From CAYQMF01 sp964418595 (lineage in GTDB: Bacteria; Planctomycetota; UBA1135; UBA2386): a stretch of DNA of 29,908 bases. Of this stretch, positions 1 through 8,580 are shown in pieces (position 1 is the first letter of the stretch; the number at the start of each line of letters is the position of its first letter). The notes below the pieces were generated by a model. That model searched no databases. It was not told the origin of the DNA and was given only the letters and a program-made list of their open reading frames with translations. Made by a program: the position numbers and the translations under genes. Where the stretch lies: the NCBI GenBank assembly GCA_964418595.1, contig CAYQMF010000083.1:1-29908 (forward strand). Reading direction: 5' to 3'.

Positions 1-657
1 CCGGTCGAATACAACCTCGACGGCATCAGCCAGGTGCAGGTCAACAGCAAGAAGGGGCTGACCTTCTCGGCCGGCCTGCGCTCGTTCCTGCGCCAGGACC
101 CCGACGTCATGATGGTCGGCGAGGTGCGCGACAACGAGACGGCCGACATCGCGATCCGGGCGGCGCTCACCGGCCACCTGGTGTTCTCCACCGTGCACAC
201 CAACGACTCCGCGTCGACCGTGACCCGCATGCTCGACATCGGCGTCGAGCCGTACCTCGTGTCGTCGTCGGTGCTCCTGGTCGTCGCCCAGCGCCTCGTC
301 CGGACCATCTGCCCGGCGTGCAAGACTTCGCTCGACCAGTTGGACGACAAGTGGAAGTTCAATCTCGAGGACCTGCGGCTGGACGTCGACCAGTTCCCGA
401 ACGGCATCCAGTTCGGCAGGGGCTGCCACGAGTGCTTCAACTCGGGCTTCTCCGGCCGCACCGCGATCTACGAGGTGATGCCGGTCGACGCCGTGATCCA
501 GGAGCAGATCGTGAACAAGGCCTCGGCGAGCGAGATCAAGCGCGGCGCCATCCAGCGCGGCCTGCGCACGCTGCGCATGGACGGCGTCGAGAAGCTCCTC
601 GATGGCACGACGACGCCGGAGGAAGTGCTCCGCGTCACCCAGATGGACGTGGCCTGA
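1..657 (+). CDS. gspE: Type II secretion ATPase GspE, C-terminal part (5' truncated by window edge)
   Basis: GspE is the cytoplasmic hexameric ATPase that powers pseudopilus assembly in type II secretion. The reading frame is open from base 1 (P-V-E-Y-N-L-D-G-I-S-Q), so the gene begins outside the window and the internal GTG at 34 is not its start. Visible family motifs are the Asp-box/Walker B region around R-Q-D-P-D-V-M-M-V-G-E-V-R-D, the His box T-G-H-L-V-F-S-T-V-H-T-N-D, and the two CxxC pairs (C-P-A-C and C-H-E-C) of the GspE zinc-binding insert. The Walker A loop must lie upstream. The CxxC pairs favour GspE/PilB over PilT. gspF starts 28 bases downstream on the same strand, so the two are probably co-transcribed. 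The family call is secure; type II secretion rather than type IV pilus rests on the GspG-H-I-J genes that follow. Confidence 0.95.
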   Translation, partial: PVEYNLDGISQVQVNSKKGLTFSAGLRSFLRQDPDVMMVGEVRDNETADIAIRAALTGHLVFSTVHTNDSASTVTRMLDIGVEPYLVSSSVLLVVAQRLVRTICPACKTSLDQLDDKWKFNLEDLRLDVDQFPNGIQFGRGCHECFNSGFSGRTAIYEVMPVDAVIQEQIVNKASASEIKRGAIQRGLRTLRMDGVEKLLDGTTTPEEVLRVTQMDVA

Positions 658-685
658 TCCCGCGACCCGACACTGCTGATCCCGC

Positions 686-1909
686 ATGCCGATCTTCGAG
701 TACAAAGCGATCGACCAGACCCAGAAGGTCAAGAAGGGCATCGTCGACGCCGACTCGCCGCGCGCCGCGCGCGAGAAGCTCAAGCATCAGCACCTCTACG
801 TCACCGATCTGTCGGAGACCCGCAGCCGCAGCTCGCGCCGGCTGCAGGTCAAGGGCATCACCGGCGTCGACTTCCCCAACAAGCAGCGCACCGAGCAGGT
901 CGCGGCCGTGACCCGGCAGATGGCGTCGCTCCTCGCCGCGGGAATTCCGCTGGCCGAGGCACTGCGCATGGTGATCGAGCAGTCGCCCGACAAGCGCATC
1001 GAGAGCGCCTTCCGCGACATCCGCGAGAAGGTGACGCAGGGCATGAACTTCGGCGACGCGGTGGGCACCCACCCCGCCTACTTCACCGACCTCTACGCCA
1101 GCATGGTGCGGGCGGGTGAGTCGTCGGGCGCGCTCGACAAGGTGATGGCCCGCCTCGCCAACTTCCTGCAGGCCCAGGCCCGGCTGCGCAACAAGGTCGG
1201 CGCCGCGATGACCTATCCGGCGATCATGTGCCTCGTCGGCGTGCTGGTTGTCGCCATCCTCATGTACTTCGTCGTGCCCAGGATCACGCAGCTGATCCAG
1301 GCGCGTGGCGAGGATCTGCCCCTGCCCACCAAGATCCTCATCGGTACGAGCAACGCGGTCGTCAACTACTGGTGGCTGATGATGTTCGGCCTCCTGCTGG
1401 TGACGATCGCGTTCCAGCTGTTCGTCAACTCGACGCGCGGACGGCTCATCTGGGACCGCTTCCGGCTGCGCGTGCCGGTGATGGGCGACCTCCTGCGCAA
1501 GCAGGCCATGGCCCGCTTCGGGACGACCCTGGCGACCCTGCTGCGATCGGGCGTGCCGGCCCTGCAGGCGATCAACATCACCAAGGAGGTCGTCGACAAC
1601 CGGGTGCTCGTCGACGCCCTCACCGTGGTCCACGACCAAGTGATCGAGGGCACGGACATCGCCACCCCGATGAAGGCGACCGGGATGTTCCCCCCCATGG
1701 TGTGCTACATGGTCGGCGTCGGTGAGCAGGCCGGCAACCTGGAGGAGATGCTCGAGCGCGTGGCCGCGACCTATGACGAGGAGGTCGAATTGGCCACCAG
1801 CCGGCTCACTTCGATCCTGGAGCCGCTCATCATCGTGGCGCTGGCCGGGATCGTCGGTGCCATCGTCATCGCCATCGTCCTGCCCCTGCTCCAGTTGCAG
1901 CGGGCGTAG
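686..1909 (+). CDS. gspF: Type II secretion inner-membrane platform protein GspF
   Basis: This 407-residue protein has the usual GspF/PilC length. It is the polytopic inner-membrane platform that couples the GspE ATPase to pseudopilin assembly. It begins M-P-I-F-E-Y-K-A-I-D, the typical GspF opening, followed by a cytoplasmic domain and two repeated T2SSF domains (about 70-195 and 275-397). Three hydrophobic segments are visible: around residues 170-195 (A-M-T-Y-P-A-I-M-C-L-V-G-V-L), around 230-252, and at the very C-terminus (I-V-A-L-A-G-I-V-G-A-I-V-I-A-I-V-L-P). The motif V-G-E-Q-A-G-N-L-E-E-M-L in the second domain is characteristic. It follows gspE closely and precedes gspG by 184 bases, a gap holding several short GC-rich inverted repeats but no promoter I would defend. 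Confidence 0.96.
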   Translation: MPIFEYKAIDQTQKVKKGIVDADSPRAAREKLKHQHLYVTDLSETRSRSSRRLQVKGITGVDFPNKQRTEQVAAVTRQMASLLAAGIPLAEALRMVIEQSPDKRIESAFRDIREKVTQGMNFGDAVGTHPAYFTDLYASMVRAGESSGALDKVMARLANFLQAQARLRNKVGAAMTYPAIMCLVGVLVVAILMYFVVPRITQLIQARGEDLPLPTKILIGTSNAVVNYWWLMMFGLLLVTIAFQLFVNSTRGRLIWDRFRLRVPVMGDLLRKQAMARFGTTLATLLRSGVPALQAINITKEVVDNRVLVDALTVVHDQVIEGTDIATPMKATGMFPPMVCYMVGVGEQAGNLEEMLERVAATYDEEVELATSRLTSILEPLIIVALAGIVGAIVIAIVLPLLQLQRA

Positions 1910-2093
1910 GCCTGCGATGCCCGGGAACGCGGGCGGAAGAACCGGCGGAGCCGGGCGTCTGAGGCCCGTGCCTTTCGCTCCGGCGCCAACTGCGCCACAA
2001 TCCTCACTCCGACCGCGCGCGCTCTGGTCGATCCGAAGGATCGGACGGACGCTCGCCCGGCCCAACGGCCTGCCGATGATGCTTGAACCAGCC

Positions 2094-2543
2094 ATGAACC
2101 ACGAATCCTCCCCAGAGCCCACCAGGACCACGGCACACGACACCACCCAACGCGGGTTCACCCTCGTGGAAGTGATGGTCGTGATCGTGATCCTCGGGAT
2201 CCTCGCGACGATCGTCGCGCGCAACGTGATCGGCCAGTCCGACCAGGCCCGCATCGACTCCTGCAAGATCCAGGTCCTCGACCTGCAGGACGCCGTCGAC
2301 CTCTACTACCTGCGCAACGTCAAGATGCCGGAGGACTGGAACGTGCTCATGGAGAAGGACTCCACGGGCAATGCCTTCCTCAAGGTCACCGAGGCTCCGG
2401 TCGATCCGTGGGGCAACGAGTACCTCCTCAAGCCCGGCGAACGCGCCAACCAGATGTTCGTGGTGAGCGTCGGGCCCGACCAACAGGAAGGCACGGAGGA
2501 CGACATCAGCTCCGAGACGGCCCGGAACCGCAAGCCGAAGTGA
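2094..2543 (+). CDS. gspG: Major pseudopilin GspG
   Basis: GspG is the main subunit of the type II secretion pseudopilus. The frame is open far upstream, but the prepilin leader fixes the real N-terminus: from ATG 2094 the leader is 21 residues, cleavage falls at G21|F22, and Glu26 is the conserved +5 residue, followed by a hydrophobic helix (V-M-V-V-I-V-I-L-G-I-L-A-T-I-V). ATG 2076/2079 would add five or six residues and cannot be excluded; neither start has a strong ribosome-binding site. The C-terminus has the GspG-type calcium-site pattern G-T-E-D-D-I after a Y-L-L-K-P-G segment, separating it from type IV pilins. At 149 residues the length is normal. gspH follows after seven bases. Confidence 0.95.
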   Translation: MNHESSPEPTRTTAHDTTQRGFTLVEVMVVIVILGILATIVARNVIGQSDQARIDSCKIQVLDLQDAVDLYYLRNVKMPEDWNVLMEKDSTGNAFLKVTEAPVDPWGNEYLLKPGERANQMFVVSVGPDQQEGTEDDISSETARNRKPK

Positions 2544-2550
2544 CACGCCG

Positions 2551-3135
2551 GTGAGCGCGCGCCGCACCCTCGACACCTCGGGTCGCCCTGACGGGGGCTT
2601 CACCCTGATCGAACTGATGGTCGTCGTCGCGATCATCGGCGTCGTGGTCCGCGTGGCGCTCCTCAACCTCGGGGCGTTGGTCCCCTCCACCGTGCTCGAC
2701 GGCGAGGCCAAGACCCTGCGCACGCACATGGACTTCCTCCGCTCGGAGGCCCGGCTGCGCGGACAGACGCACAGTCTCGAACTGGATCTCACCAACCACC
2801 GGTACCGCTACGTGCTGCCGCCGGAGCGCCGACTGGCCTCGCACGAGGAGGAGATCGAGTCCTGGCCGCTGTCGTGGAAGCAGATGGATCCGCGCGTCAA
2901 GATGTACGGCCTCGCATCGCCCGGGCGGCCGCTCCTCGAGCACGGCGTGTACCGCCTCCAGTTCGACGAAGCCGGGCAGACGGGGGACATCGCCCTCTTC
3001 CTGCGCCTCGATGCCCCGCCCGCCGACTTCGTGTGGTCGCTGCAGCTGCGCGGCCTCACCGGACGCACCGAGATCAAGAAGAGCACGGAAGGGCGCCGAC
3101 AGGCGCTGGAGGAGACCAATGAATCCGCGTTTTGA
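2551..3135 (+). CDS. gspH: Minor pseudopilin GspH
   Basis: This 194-residue protein starts at GTG 2551, seven bases after gspG. It has a class III (prepilin) leader with predicted cleavage at G16|F17 and Glu at +5 (residue 21), then a hydrophobic helix. An Arg (R34) sits unusually within the hydrophobic stretch (I-I-G-V-V-V-R-V-A-L-L). The position after gspG, the length and the predicted beta-rich C-terminal domain fit GspH, a minor pseudopilin of the pseudopilus. Its last 17 bases overlap the start of gspI, consistent with translational coupling. Assignment as GspH rather than another minor pseudopilin relies partly on gene order, since these proteins diverge quickly outside the leader. Confidence 0.85.
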   Translation: MSARRTLDTSGRPDGGFTLIELMVVVAIIGVVVRVALLNLGALVPSTVLDGEAKTLRTHMDFLRSEARLRGQTHSLELDLTNHRYRYVLPPERRLASHEEEIESWPLSWKQMDPRVKMYGLASPGRPLLEHGVYRLQFDEAGQTGDIALFLRLDAPPADFVWSLQLRGLTGRTEIKKSTEGRRQALEETNESAF

Positions 3136-3856
3136 GCCACCCTCACCCGCGCGCGACCGACACCGCTCGCAGGCCGGGTTCACGCTGATCGAGGTGATGG
3201 CCGCGGTGACCATCCTCGCCATCGTGATCCTCGGGTTCATGTCGACCCGCTCGCAGGCGATGGCCGACGCGATCCAGGCCTTCAACTGGCGCCTGGCCCG
3301 GTCGATCGCGGAGGAACAGCTCTCGAAGCTCCAGGCCGGAGCCAACGAGTACAAGCCGGAGCCGAACGCGATCGAGGTCGAGGACTACCCGGGCTTCCGC
3401 TACGTGGTGCTCATCGGCGACGAGGCGATCTCGCGCGCGGAGGCGGAGATCGACTCCTTCGCGAACAGCGACGACTACGAGACTACCGAGCGACGGCAGT
3501 GGCAGCGCGACCGCAGCGACCTGCGCACGGCGCGGCAGAAGGGACTCAGCCTCGATGACTACCGGCGCGAGCAGGTCCAGACGGAGTACGAGGCGGACAA
3601 GCTTCCCGCCGAGGACGACTTCGAGGAGGTGGCGGTGATCGTCTACTTCCCCAACGTGAGCCTCGACAAGGACGACACCAAGCTCGAGGAGACCTTCACC
3701 CTGAAGGCCAAGGTATCGACCCTCGCCATCCATGGCATGACCCCGGAGCAGGCGGAGTCGCTCGCGGCCCAGAACGGCGAAGGCAACGCCACCGGTGGTG
3801 GCAGTACGACCGGCGGCAGCGGCGCCGCCCCAGGTGGAACCAATGCAGGCAAGTGA
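3119..3856 (+). CDS. gspI: Minor pseudopilin GspI, with extended C-terminus
   Basis: The start at ATG 3119 is fixed by a strong ribosome-binding site GGAGGAG at 3108-3114 and by a prepilin leader with predicted cleavage at G20|F21 and Glu25 at +5. The first 75 or so residues (leader, hydrophobic helix, then W-R-L-A-R-S-I-A-E-E-Q-L) match GspI, which caps the pseudopilus together with GspJ and GspK. At 245 residues it is about twice the usual GspI length. The extra part is a highly charged middle (many E/D/R, about residues 95-180) and a short Gly/Thr/Ser-rich end (G-N-A-T-G-G-G-S-T-T-G-G-S-G). The gene overlaps gspH by 17 bases and gspJ by 14 bases, indicating tight co-translation. Confidence 0.85.
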   Translation: MNPRFEPPSPARDRHRSQAGFTLIEVMAAVTILAIVILGFMSTRSQAMADAIQAFNWRLARSIAEEQLSKLQAGANEYKPEPNAIEVEDYPGFRYVVLIGDEAISRAEAEIDSFANSDDYETTERRQWQRDRSDLRTARQKGLSLDDYRREQVQTEYEADKLPAEDDFEEVAVIVYFPNVSLDKDDTKLEETFTLKAKVSTLAIHGMTPEQAESLAAQNGEGNATGGGSTTGGSGAAPGGTNAGK

Positions 3857-4931
3857 CCGACGTCCGGCGCAGGCCGGCTTCACCCTGATCGAACTCCTCA
3901 TCGCCGTGGCGATCGCCGCCGGCCTCATGCTCACCGTGCACATGACCTTCATGGCCACGATGCAGGCGGGCGTGGAGATGGAGGCGCTGTCGGAGGACAA
4001 GGAGCCCGGGCCGCGCATCCTTGCGCTCATCGAGCGCGACCTCGCCGGGCTCTGGCACTTCAACATCAAGAAGAACCGCATCCTGCGCGGCCGCAACCTC
4101 GACGTCGCCGGCTCGCCCGCCGACCGCATCGACTTCCTGACCACCACGGACTCCACGTCGACGGTGCTCGATGGGATGGGCAACCCGCGGCGCCCGACGC
4201 TCTGCGAGGTCGGCTACTGGCTCCGCCAGAACCCCGACAACCCCCAGCTCATGGAGTTGTGGCGGCGCGAGGATCCGATGATCGACGACAACCTGATCAC
4301 GGAGGGACAGTTCCAGCTCGTGCACGACCGGCTGAAGAGCTTCAACATCAAGTACTACGCGACCCTCGGCCACGAGTGCGAGGAGCTGCACGAGTGGGAC
4401 AGCAGCGTCGAGGACACGCTCCCGCGCCGCATCCTCATCGAGTTCACCCTCGAGCGCCGCCTCGCCAACCGCAACCGCGTGTCGGGGACGGAGGTCGCCG
4501 AAGGCGGGCCGGTCGAACGCGCCTACACCCGCCACGTCGTGCTCGACCCGCGCTACCCGGAGATCCTCAAGGCCGGCGTCGCGATGGTCCCCCTACGCCC
4601 ACGGCGGCCGGCGGCGGCCGGGGGCGGCGCTGCCGGGCCCGGGGGCGCAGCCGGGAGCGGCGCCGGTGCGGCGCGTGGCGGCGCAGGTGCAGCCGGTCCG
4701 ATCGACGTCACCCAGGGCGGCGTGCGCAGTGAGGAAGGTGGCCGGAACGGCGGGCGCGGCGGCAATCGGGGTGGCGGCCGCGGCGGCGCGACCGGCGGCG
4801 TCCCACCCGTCGGCGGCAACCGCGGCAGCGGCAACTTCGACCTGGGCGATCTCTTGCGCGGGGCGGGCGGCAACGGCGGCGGCGGCGGCCTCGGCGGCCT
4901 GTTAGGCGGCGGCGGCCGCGGCGGCCGCTGA
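3843..4931 (+). CDS. gspJ: Minor pseudopilin GspJ with long Gly-rich tail
   Basis: GspJ is a minor pseudopilin of the pseudopilus tip. From ATG 3843 (weak upstream AGGTGG) the prepilin leader is short, with predicted cleavage at G12|F13 and Glu17 at +5, then L-L-I-A-V-A-I-A-A-G. Residues up to about 250 look like a normal GspJ (I-L-A-L-I-E-R-D-L-A-G-L-W near the start; R-R-I-L-I-E-F-T-L-E-R-R-L later). From about residue 250 to 362 there is a low-complexity tail of Gly, Ala and Arg (G-G-N-G-G-G-G-G-L-G-G-L-L-G-G-G-G), built on GGC-rich DNA. The frame stays open throughout and ends at a normal TGA, so the tail is read as coding. Only 18 bases separate its stop from the convergent serS stop. 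No gspK follows. Confidence 0.87.
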   Translation: MQASDRRPAQAGFTLIELLIAVAIAAGLMLTVHMTFMATMQAGVEMEALSEDKEPGPRILALIERDLAGLWHFNIKKNRILRGRNLDVAGSPADRIDFLTTTDSTSTVLDGMGNPRRPTLCEVGYWLRQNPDNPQLMELWRREDPMIDDNLITEGQFQLVHDRLKSFNIKYYATLGHECEELHEWDSSVEDTLPRRILIEFTLERRLANRNRVSGTEVAEGGPVERAYTRHVVLDPRYPEILKAGVAMVPLRPRRPAAAGGGAAGPGGAAGSGAGAARGGAGAAGPIDVTQGGVRSEEGGRNGGRGGNRGGGRGGATGGVPPVGGNRGSGNFDLGDLLRGAGGNGGGGGLGGLLGGGGRGGR

Positions 4932-4949
4932 CGCTCGCGCGTTCCCGGC

Positions 4950-6239
4950 CTACCCGAGCGGGCGGCCGAGCACCTCGCGCCCGCCGAGGTACGGACGCAG
5001 GGCGGCAGGGATCCTGACGGTCCCGTCGGCCTGCTGGTGCACCTCGAGGAGCGGGATGAGGATGCGGGGGCTGGCGGCGACGGTGTTGTTGAGCGTGTGG
5101 CAGAAGGCGACCTTGCGGTCGCTGGCCCGGCGATAGCGGATGTTGAGGCGGCGGGCCTGGAACTCGTAGAAGCGCGACGCGGAGTGGGTCTCGCCGTACG
5201 CACCGCGCGACGGCATCCAGGTCTCGATGTCGTACTTCATCGCCTGCGGTACCCCGAGGTCACCGCCACACACCGCCACCACCCGGTAGGGAAGCTCGAG
5301 CGCCTCCAACAGCTCCTCGGAGTTGCGCACGATGTCCTCGTGATGCTGGCGGCTGCGCGCCTCGTCACCGACGTCGACGACCACCTGTTCCACCTTGTGG
5401 AACTGGTGCACGCGGTAGAAGCCCTTGGTATCGCGCCCGTAGGTACCGGCCTCACGCCGGAAGCACGCGGAACGGGCGACGTAGCGCTTGGGCAGGTCCG
5501 CCTCCTCGAGGATCTCGCCCGCGTGCAGGGAGGTCACCGGCACCTCCGCCGTGCCGATCAGGTACAGCTCGTCCCGCTCGCAGGTGTAGGTCTGCTCCTC
5601 GCCGCCGGGGAAGAACGCGGTCCCCTGCATGGCCGGGGCACGCACGAGCAGCGGTGGATCCACCGGCACGAAGCCCTTGTGCGCCATGTGCTCCACGGCC
5701 ATGCGTAGCACTGCGTCGTGCAGGAACACGAGGTCGCCGAACAGGAGGTAGTTGCGGGATCCGGCCATCTCGCCGGCCCGCTTGACATCGAGCCAGCCCT
5801 GCGCCTCGGCAAGTTCATCGTGCGGGCGGACGGGGAAGGAGAGCGCGGGCGGCGTGCCCCACTTGCGCACCTCGACGTTGTCGCCGTCGTCCTTGCCCTC
5901 CGGCACCTCCGGGTCGGGGACCTGCGGCAACAGGAGCAACTGCGCGCGCAGTTCGGCCTGCACGACCTTCTCCTCCTCCTCCAACTCCTGCAGTTTCGCC
6001 TTCACCGCGCGCTGCGCCTCGAGGTGCGCCTCGCGCTCCGCCGGCCCGAGCTTGCCGAGCTGCTTGCCCGCGGTCTTCTGCTCGTTGCGCAGCTTGTCGA
6101 TCTGCGGGATCAGCTCGCGCACCCGACGATCGAGGTCGACCGCGCGGTCGAGCGCGGCGGCGCGGTCGGGGAACCGCTTCTTGAGGGCGCCGGCACGAAC
6201 CAGCTCGGCCTGCTCACGGATCAGCTTGACGTCGATCAT
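4950..6239 (-). CDS. serS: Seryl-tRNA synthetase
   Basis: SerRS charges tRNA-Ser with serine in the cytoplasm. The frame extends to 6311, but the natural start is ATG at 6239 (M-I-D-V-K-L-I-R-E-Q), giving 429 residues, the usual length. The N-terminal coiled-coil tRNA-binding arm spans roughly residues 30-105 (heptad-rich, K/E/L). Class II synthetase motif 2 is seen at about 253-281 (R-S-A-C-F-R-R-E-A-G and F-H-K-V-E), and motif 3 near 381-400 (N-N-T-V-A-A-S-P-R-I-L-I-P-L-L-E), ending R-P-Y-L-G-G. The N-N-T-V-x-A-S-P-R form differs from the N-G-S-G-L-A form common in Proteobacteria and Firmicutes. It lies 75 bases downstream of fusA on the same strand and may be co-transcribed with it. Confidence 0.97.
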   Translation of the reverse strand: MIDVKLIREQAELVRAGALKKRFPDRAAALDRAVDLDRRVRELIPQIDKLRNEQKTAGKQLGKLGPAEREAHLEAQRAVKAKLQELEEEEKVVQAELRAQLLLLPQVPDPEVPEGKDDGDNVEVRKWGTPPALSFPVRPHDELAEAQGWLDVKRAGEMAGSRNYLLFGDLVFLHDAVLRMAVEHMAHKGFVPVDPPLLVRAPAMQGTAFFPGGEEQTYTCERDELYLIGTAEVPVTSLHAGEILEEADLPKRYVARSACFRREAGTYGRDTKGFYRVHQFHKVEQVVVDVGDEARSRQHHEDIVRNSEELLEALELPYRVVAVCGGDLGVPQAMKYDIETWMPSRGAYGETHSASRFYEFQARRLNIRYRRASDRKVAFCHTLNNTVAASPRILIPLLEVHQQADGTVRIPAALRPYLGGREVLGRPLG

Positions 6240-6314
6240 GGGATGGGAGACCTGCGGCGCACCGCGCTCTCGGATACCGGGAAAGGCGACAACGCCTCCC
6301 CTCCGACGCATGGC

Positions 6315-8429
6315 TCACAGGTCCTTGAGGAGGCGCTCGGCGATGTTCGGCGGAACGGCCTCGTAGGTCGAGGGCTCCATCGAGTAGTGCCCGCGGCCCT
6401 GGGTCATCGACCTCAGGTTCGTCGAGTACTGGAACATCTCGGAGAGCGGCACCTTGCCGCGCACGCTGGTGACGCCACCGGGCTTGGTGATCATGTCCTC
6501 GATCACGCCACGACGGGAGCTCAGGTCGCCGATCACGTCGCCGGTGTACTGCTCCGGCATCTCCACCTCGATCGCCATGATCGGCTCGAGGAGGACGGCG
6601 TTGTTCTCAGAGGCGAGGCGGAAGGCGAGCATGCCGGACGCCTCGAACGCCATGGTGCTCGAGTCGACGTCGTGCGCCTGGCCGTCGTAGAGCTCGGCGC
6701 GGAACTTCACGAACGGGAAGCCCAGGCGCCCACCGCCCTCCGCCGACTGCTCGATGCCGTTCTCGACGGAGCCGATGTACTCCTTGGGCACCGAGCCGCC
6801 GGAGACGCTGTTGACGAACTCCATCGTCTCGATCGCGTTGTCTGGCGTGAAGCGCACGCGGGTGACGGCGAACTGACCGGAGCCACCGGTCTGCTTGATG
6901 TGCCGCGCCTCGATGTCGCGAGCCACCCGCAGGGTCTGCTTGTAGGCGACCTTGGGTCGGCCGACGTGCACCTCGACCTTGAACTCGCTGGCGATGCGGT
7001 TGCAGATGACCTCCAGGTGCAGCTCACCCATGCCGCTGATCACCATCTGGCCGGTCTGCTCGTCGGTGCGCGCCTTGAAGGTCGGATCCTCGCGTACGAG
7101 CTTGGCGATGGTCGCGGACAGCTTGTCGCGGTCGGCGTTCGCCTTGGGCTCGATCGACATCGAGATCACGGTGTCGGGGAACTGCATCGCCTCGAACACC
7201 ACCGGGTGGCCTTCCTCGCTGAGCGAGTCGCCGGTGATCGTCTCGCGGAAGCCGATCGCCGCGCCGATGTCGCCGGCGCGCAGCTCGTCGATGGGCTCCC
7301 GCTGCGCGGCGTGCATGCGCACCAGCCGGCCGACGCGCTCCTGGCGGCGGGTCCGGCTGTTGTAGTAGCGCTGGCCCTGCTTGAGGACACCGGTGTAGAT
7401 CCGGACGAAGGTCAGATCGCCGTTGGGGTCCGAGATGGTCTTGAACGCCAGCGCCGACATCGGCTCGCTGGGGAGGACCGGGCGCACGACCTTCTCGTTG
7501 GTCTCCGGGTTGATGCCCTCGATGGGCGGCACCTCGGTGGGCGCAGGCAGGTAGTCCACCACCGCGTCCATGATGTTCTGCACGCCCTTGTCCTTGAACG
7601 CCGCGCCGCAGAACACCGGCGTCATCTTCATGGAGAGCGTGCCGTTGCGGATGGCGATCCGGATCTCTTCGTTGGTGACGGGCTCGCCTTCCACGAACTT
7701 CTCGAGCAGGGCGTCGTGGAACTCGGCGACCAGCTCGATCATCTGCTCGCGTCGCGTCGTGGCCTCGGCCAGCAGGTCGGCAGGGACCTCGCCGATGACC
7801 ACCTCGCGCGCGTCGTCGTTCTCCTCCCAGACGTAGGACTTCATCTCGACGAGATCGATGAGGCCCTTGAAGGTGCGCTCCGAGCCGATCGGCATCTGCA
7901 CTGGCACCGCGTTGGCGCCCAGGCGCGTGCGCATCGTCTGCACCGCGTTGTCGAAGTTGGCGCCGGTGCGATCCATCTTGTTGACGAACGCGAGGCGCGG
8001 CACGTTGTAGCGACTGGCTTGGCGCCACACCGTCTCCGACTGCGGCTGCACGCCGGCGACGCCGCAGAACACGCCGATCGCGCCGTCGAGAACGCGCAGC
8101 GAGCGCTCGACCTCGGCGGTGAAGTCGACGTGCCCGGGCGTGTCGATCACGTTGACCTTGTGGTCCCGCCAGACGCAGGTGGTCGCCGCCGAGGTGATCG
8201 TGATGCCGCGCTTGCGCTCCTCCTCCAGGTAGTCCATGGTCGCCGCGCCCTCGTGCACCTCGCCGACCTTGTGGGTACGGCCGGTGACGTAGAGGATGCG
8301 CTCGGTGACGGTGGTCTTGCCGGCGTCGATGTGGGCGATGATGCCGATGTTGCGCGTGCGCTTGAGGATCTGCTCGTCCTTGGACGGCTTCTTCGAAGCG
8401 GGCGAACTCGCGATGTTGATGTCGGACAT
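6315..8429 (-). CDS. fusA: Elongation factor G
   Basis: EF-G is the GTPase that drives translocation on the ribosome. The open frame runs to 8534, but the stretch before ATG 8429 is Pro-rich and unlike the family; M-S-D-I-N-I-A-S-S gives a 704-residue protein, close to the usual length. GTPase motifs are intact: G1 A-H-I-D-A-G-K-T-T (32-40), switch I R-G-I-T-I (74-78), G3 D-T-P-G-H (96-100) and G4 N-K-M-D (150-153). The C-terminal domains IV and V are full length and end normally. The motif set is that of a canonical EF-G rather than the ribosome-protection or RF3 branches. It stands without rpsL, rpsG or tuf next to it, being followed by serS, so it is not in the str operon arrangement. Confidence 0.97.
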   Translation of the reverse strand: MSDINIASSPASKKPSKDEQILKRTRNIGIIAHIDAGKTTVTERILYVTGRTHKVGEVHEGAATMDYLEEERKRGITITSAATTCVWRDHKVNVIDTPGHVDFTAEVERSLRVLDGAIGVFCGVAGVQPQSETVWRQASRYNVPRLAFVNKMDRTGANFDNAVQTMRTRLGANAVPVQMPIGSERTFKGLIDLVEMKSYVWEENDDAREVVIGEVPADLLAEATTRREQMIELVAEFHDALLEKFVEGEPVTNEEIRIAIRNGTLSMKMTPVFCGAAFKDKGVQNIMDAVVDYLPAPTEVPPIEGINPETNEKVVRPVLPSEPMSALAFKTISDPNGDLTFVRIYTGVLKQGQRYYNSRTRRQERVGRLVRMHAAQREPIDELRAGDIGAAIGFRETITGDSLSEEGHPVVFEAMQFPDTVISMSIEPKANADRDKLSATIAKLVREDPTFKARTDEQTGQMVISGMGELHLEVICNRIASEFKVEVHVGRPKVAYKQTLRVARDIEARHIKQTGGSGQFAVTRVRFTPDNAIETMEFVNSVSGGSVPKEYIGSVENGIEQSAEGGGRLGFPFVKFRAELYDGQAHDVDSSTMAFEASGMLAFRLASENNAVLLEPIMAIEVEMPEQYTGDVIGDLSSRRGVIEDMITKPGGVTSVRGKVPLSEMFQYSTNLRSMTQGRGHYSMEPSTYEAVPPNIAERLLKDL

Positions 8430-8580
8430 GGCCGGGGCTGCGTAGGCGCCTGGAGGCGGGAAGTGCGGTGCGGTGGAAGACGGGGCAGGGAACAGGGACT
8501 CCTCGGGAACCCGCTTCCCGCCGGGCCGAGGCAAAGGGGCGGCAGGTTAGCCGGGAGTCGGGAGACTGCAACCCCCAGGC

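Noticed and set aside
1972..2001. A promoter upstream of gspG (CTTTCG, 18-base spacer, CACAAT)
   Set aside because: The -35 element matches only two consensus bases; with co-directional gspE-gspF upstream, read-through is simpler.
635..2266. A 543-codon minus-strand open frame opposite gspF
   Set aside because: Antisense shadow of gspF with H/R/G-rich composition and no recognisable motif.
4600..4931. The GGC-rich stretch as a non-coding microsatellite or pseudogene tail
   Set aside because: The gspJ frame is open throughout and ends at a normal stop; the units are irregular rather than a fixed-length tandem repeat. Kept as part of the gene.
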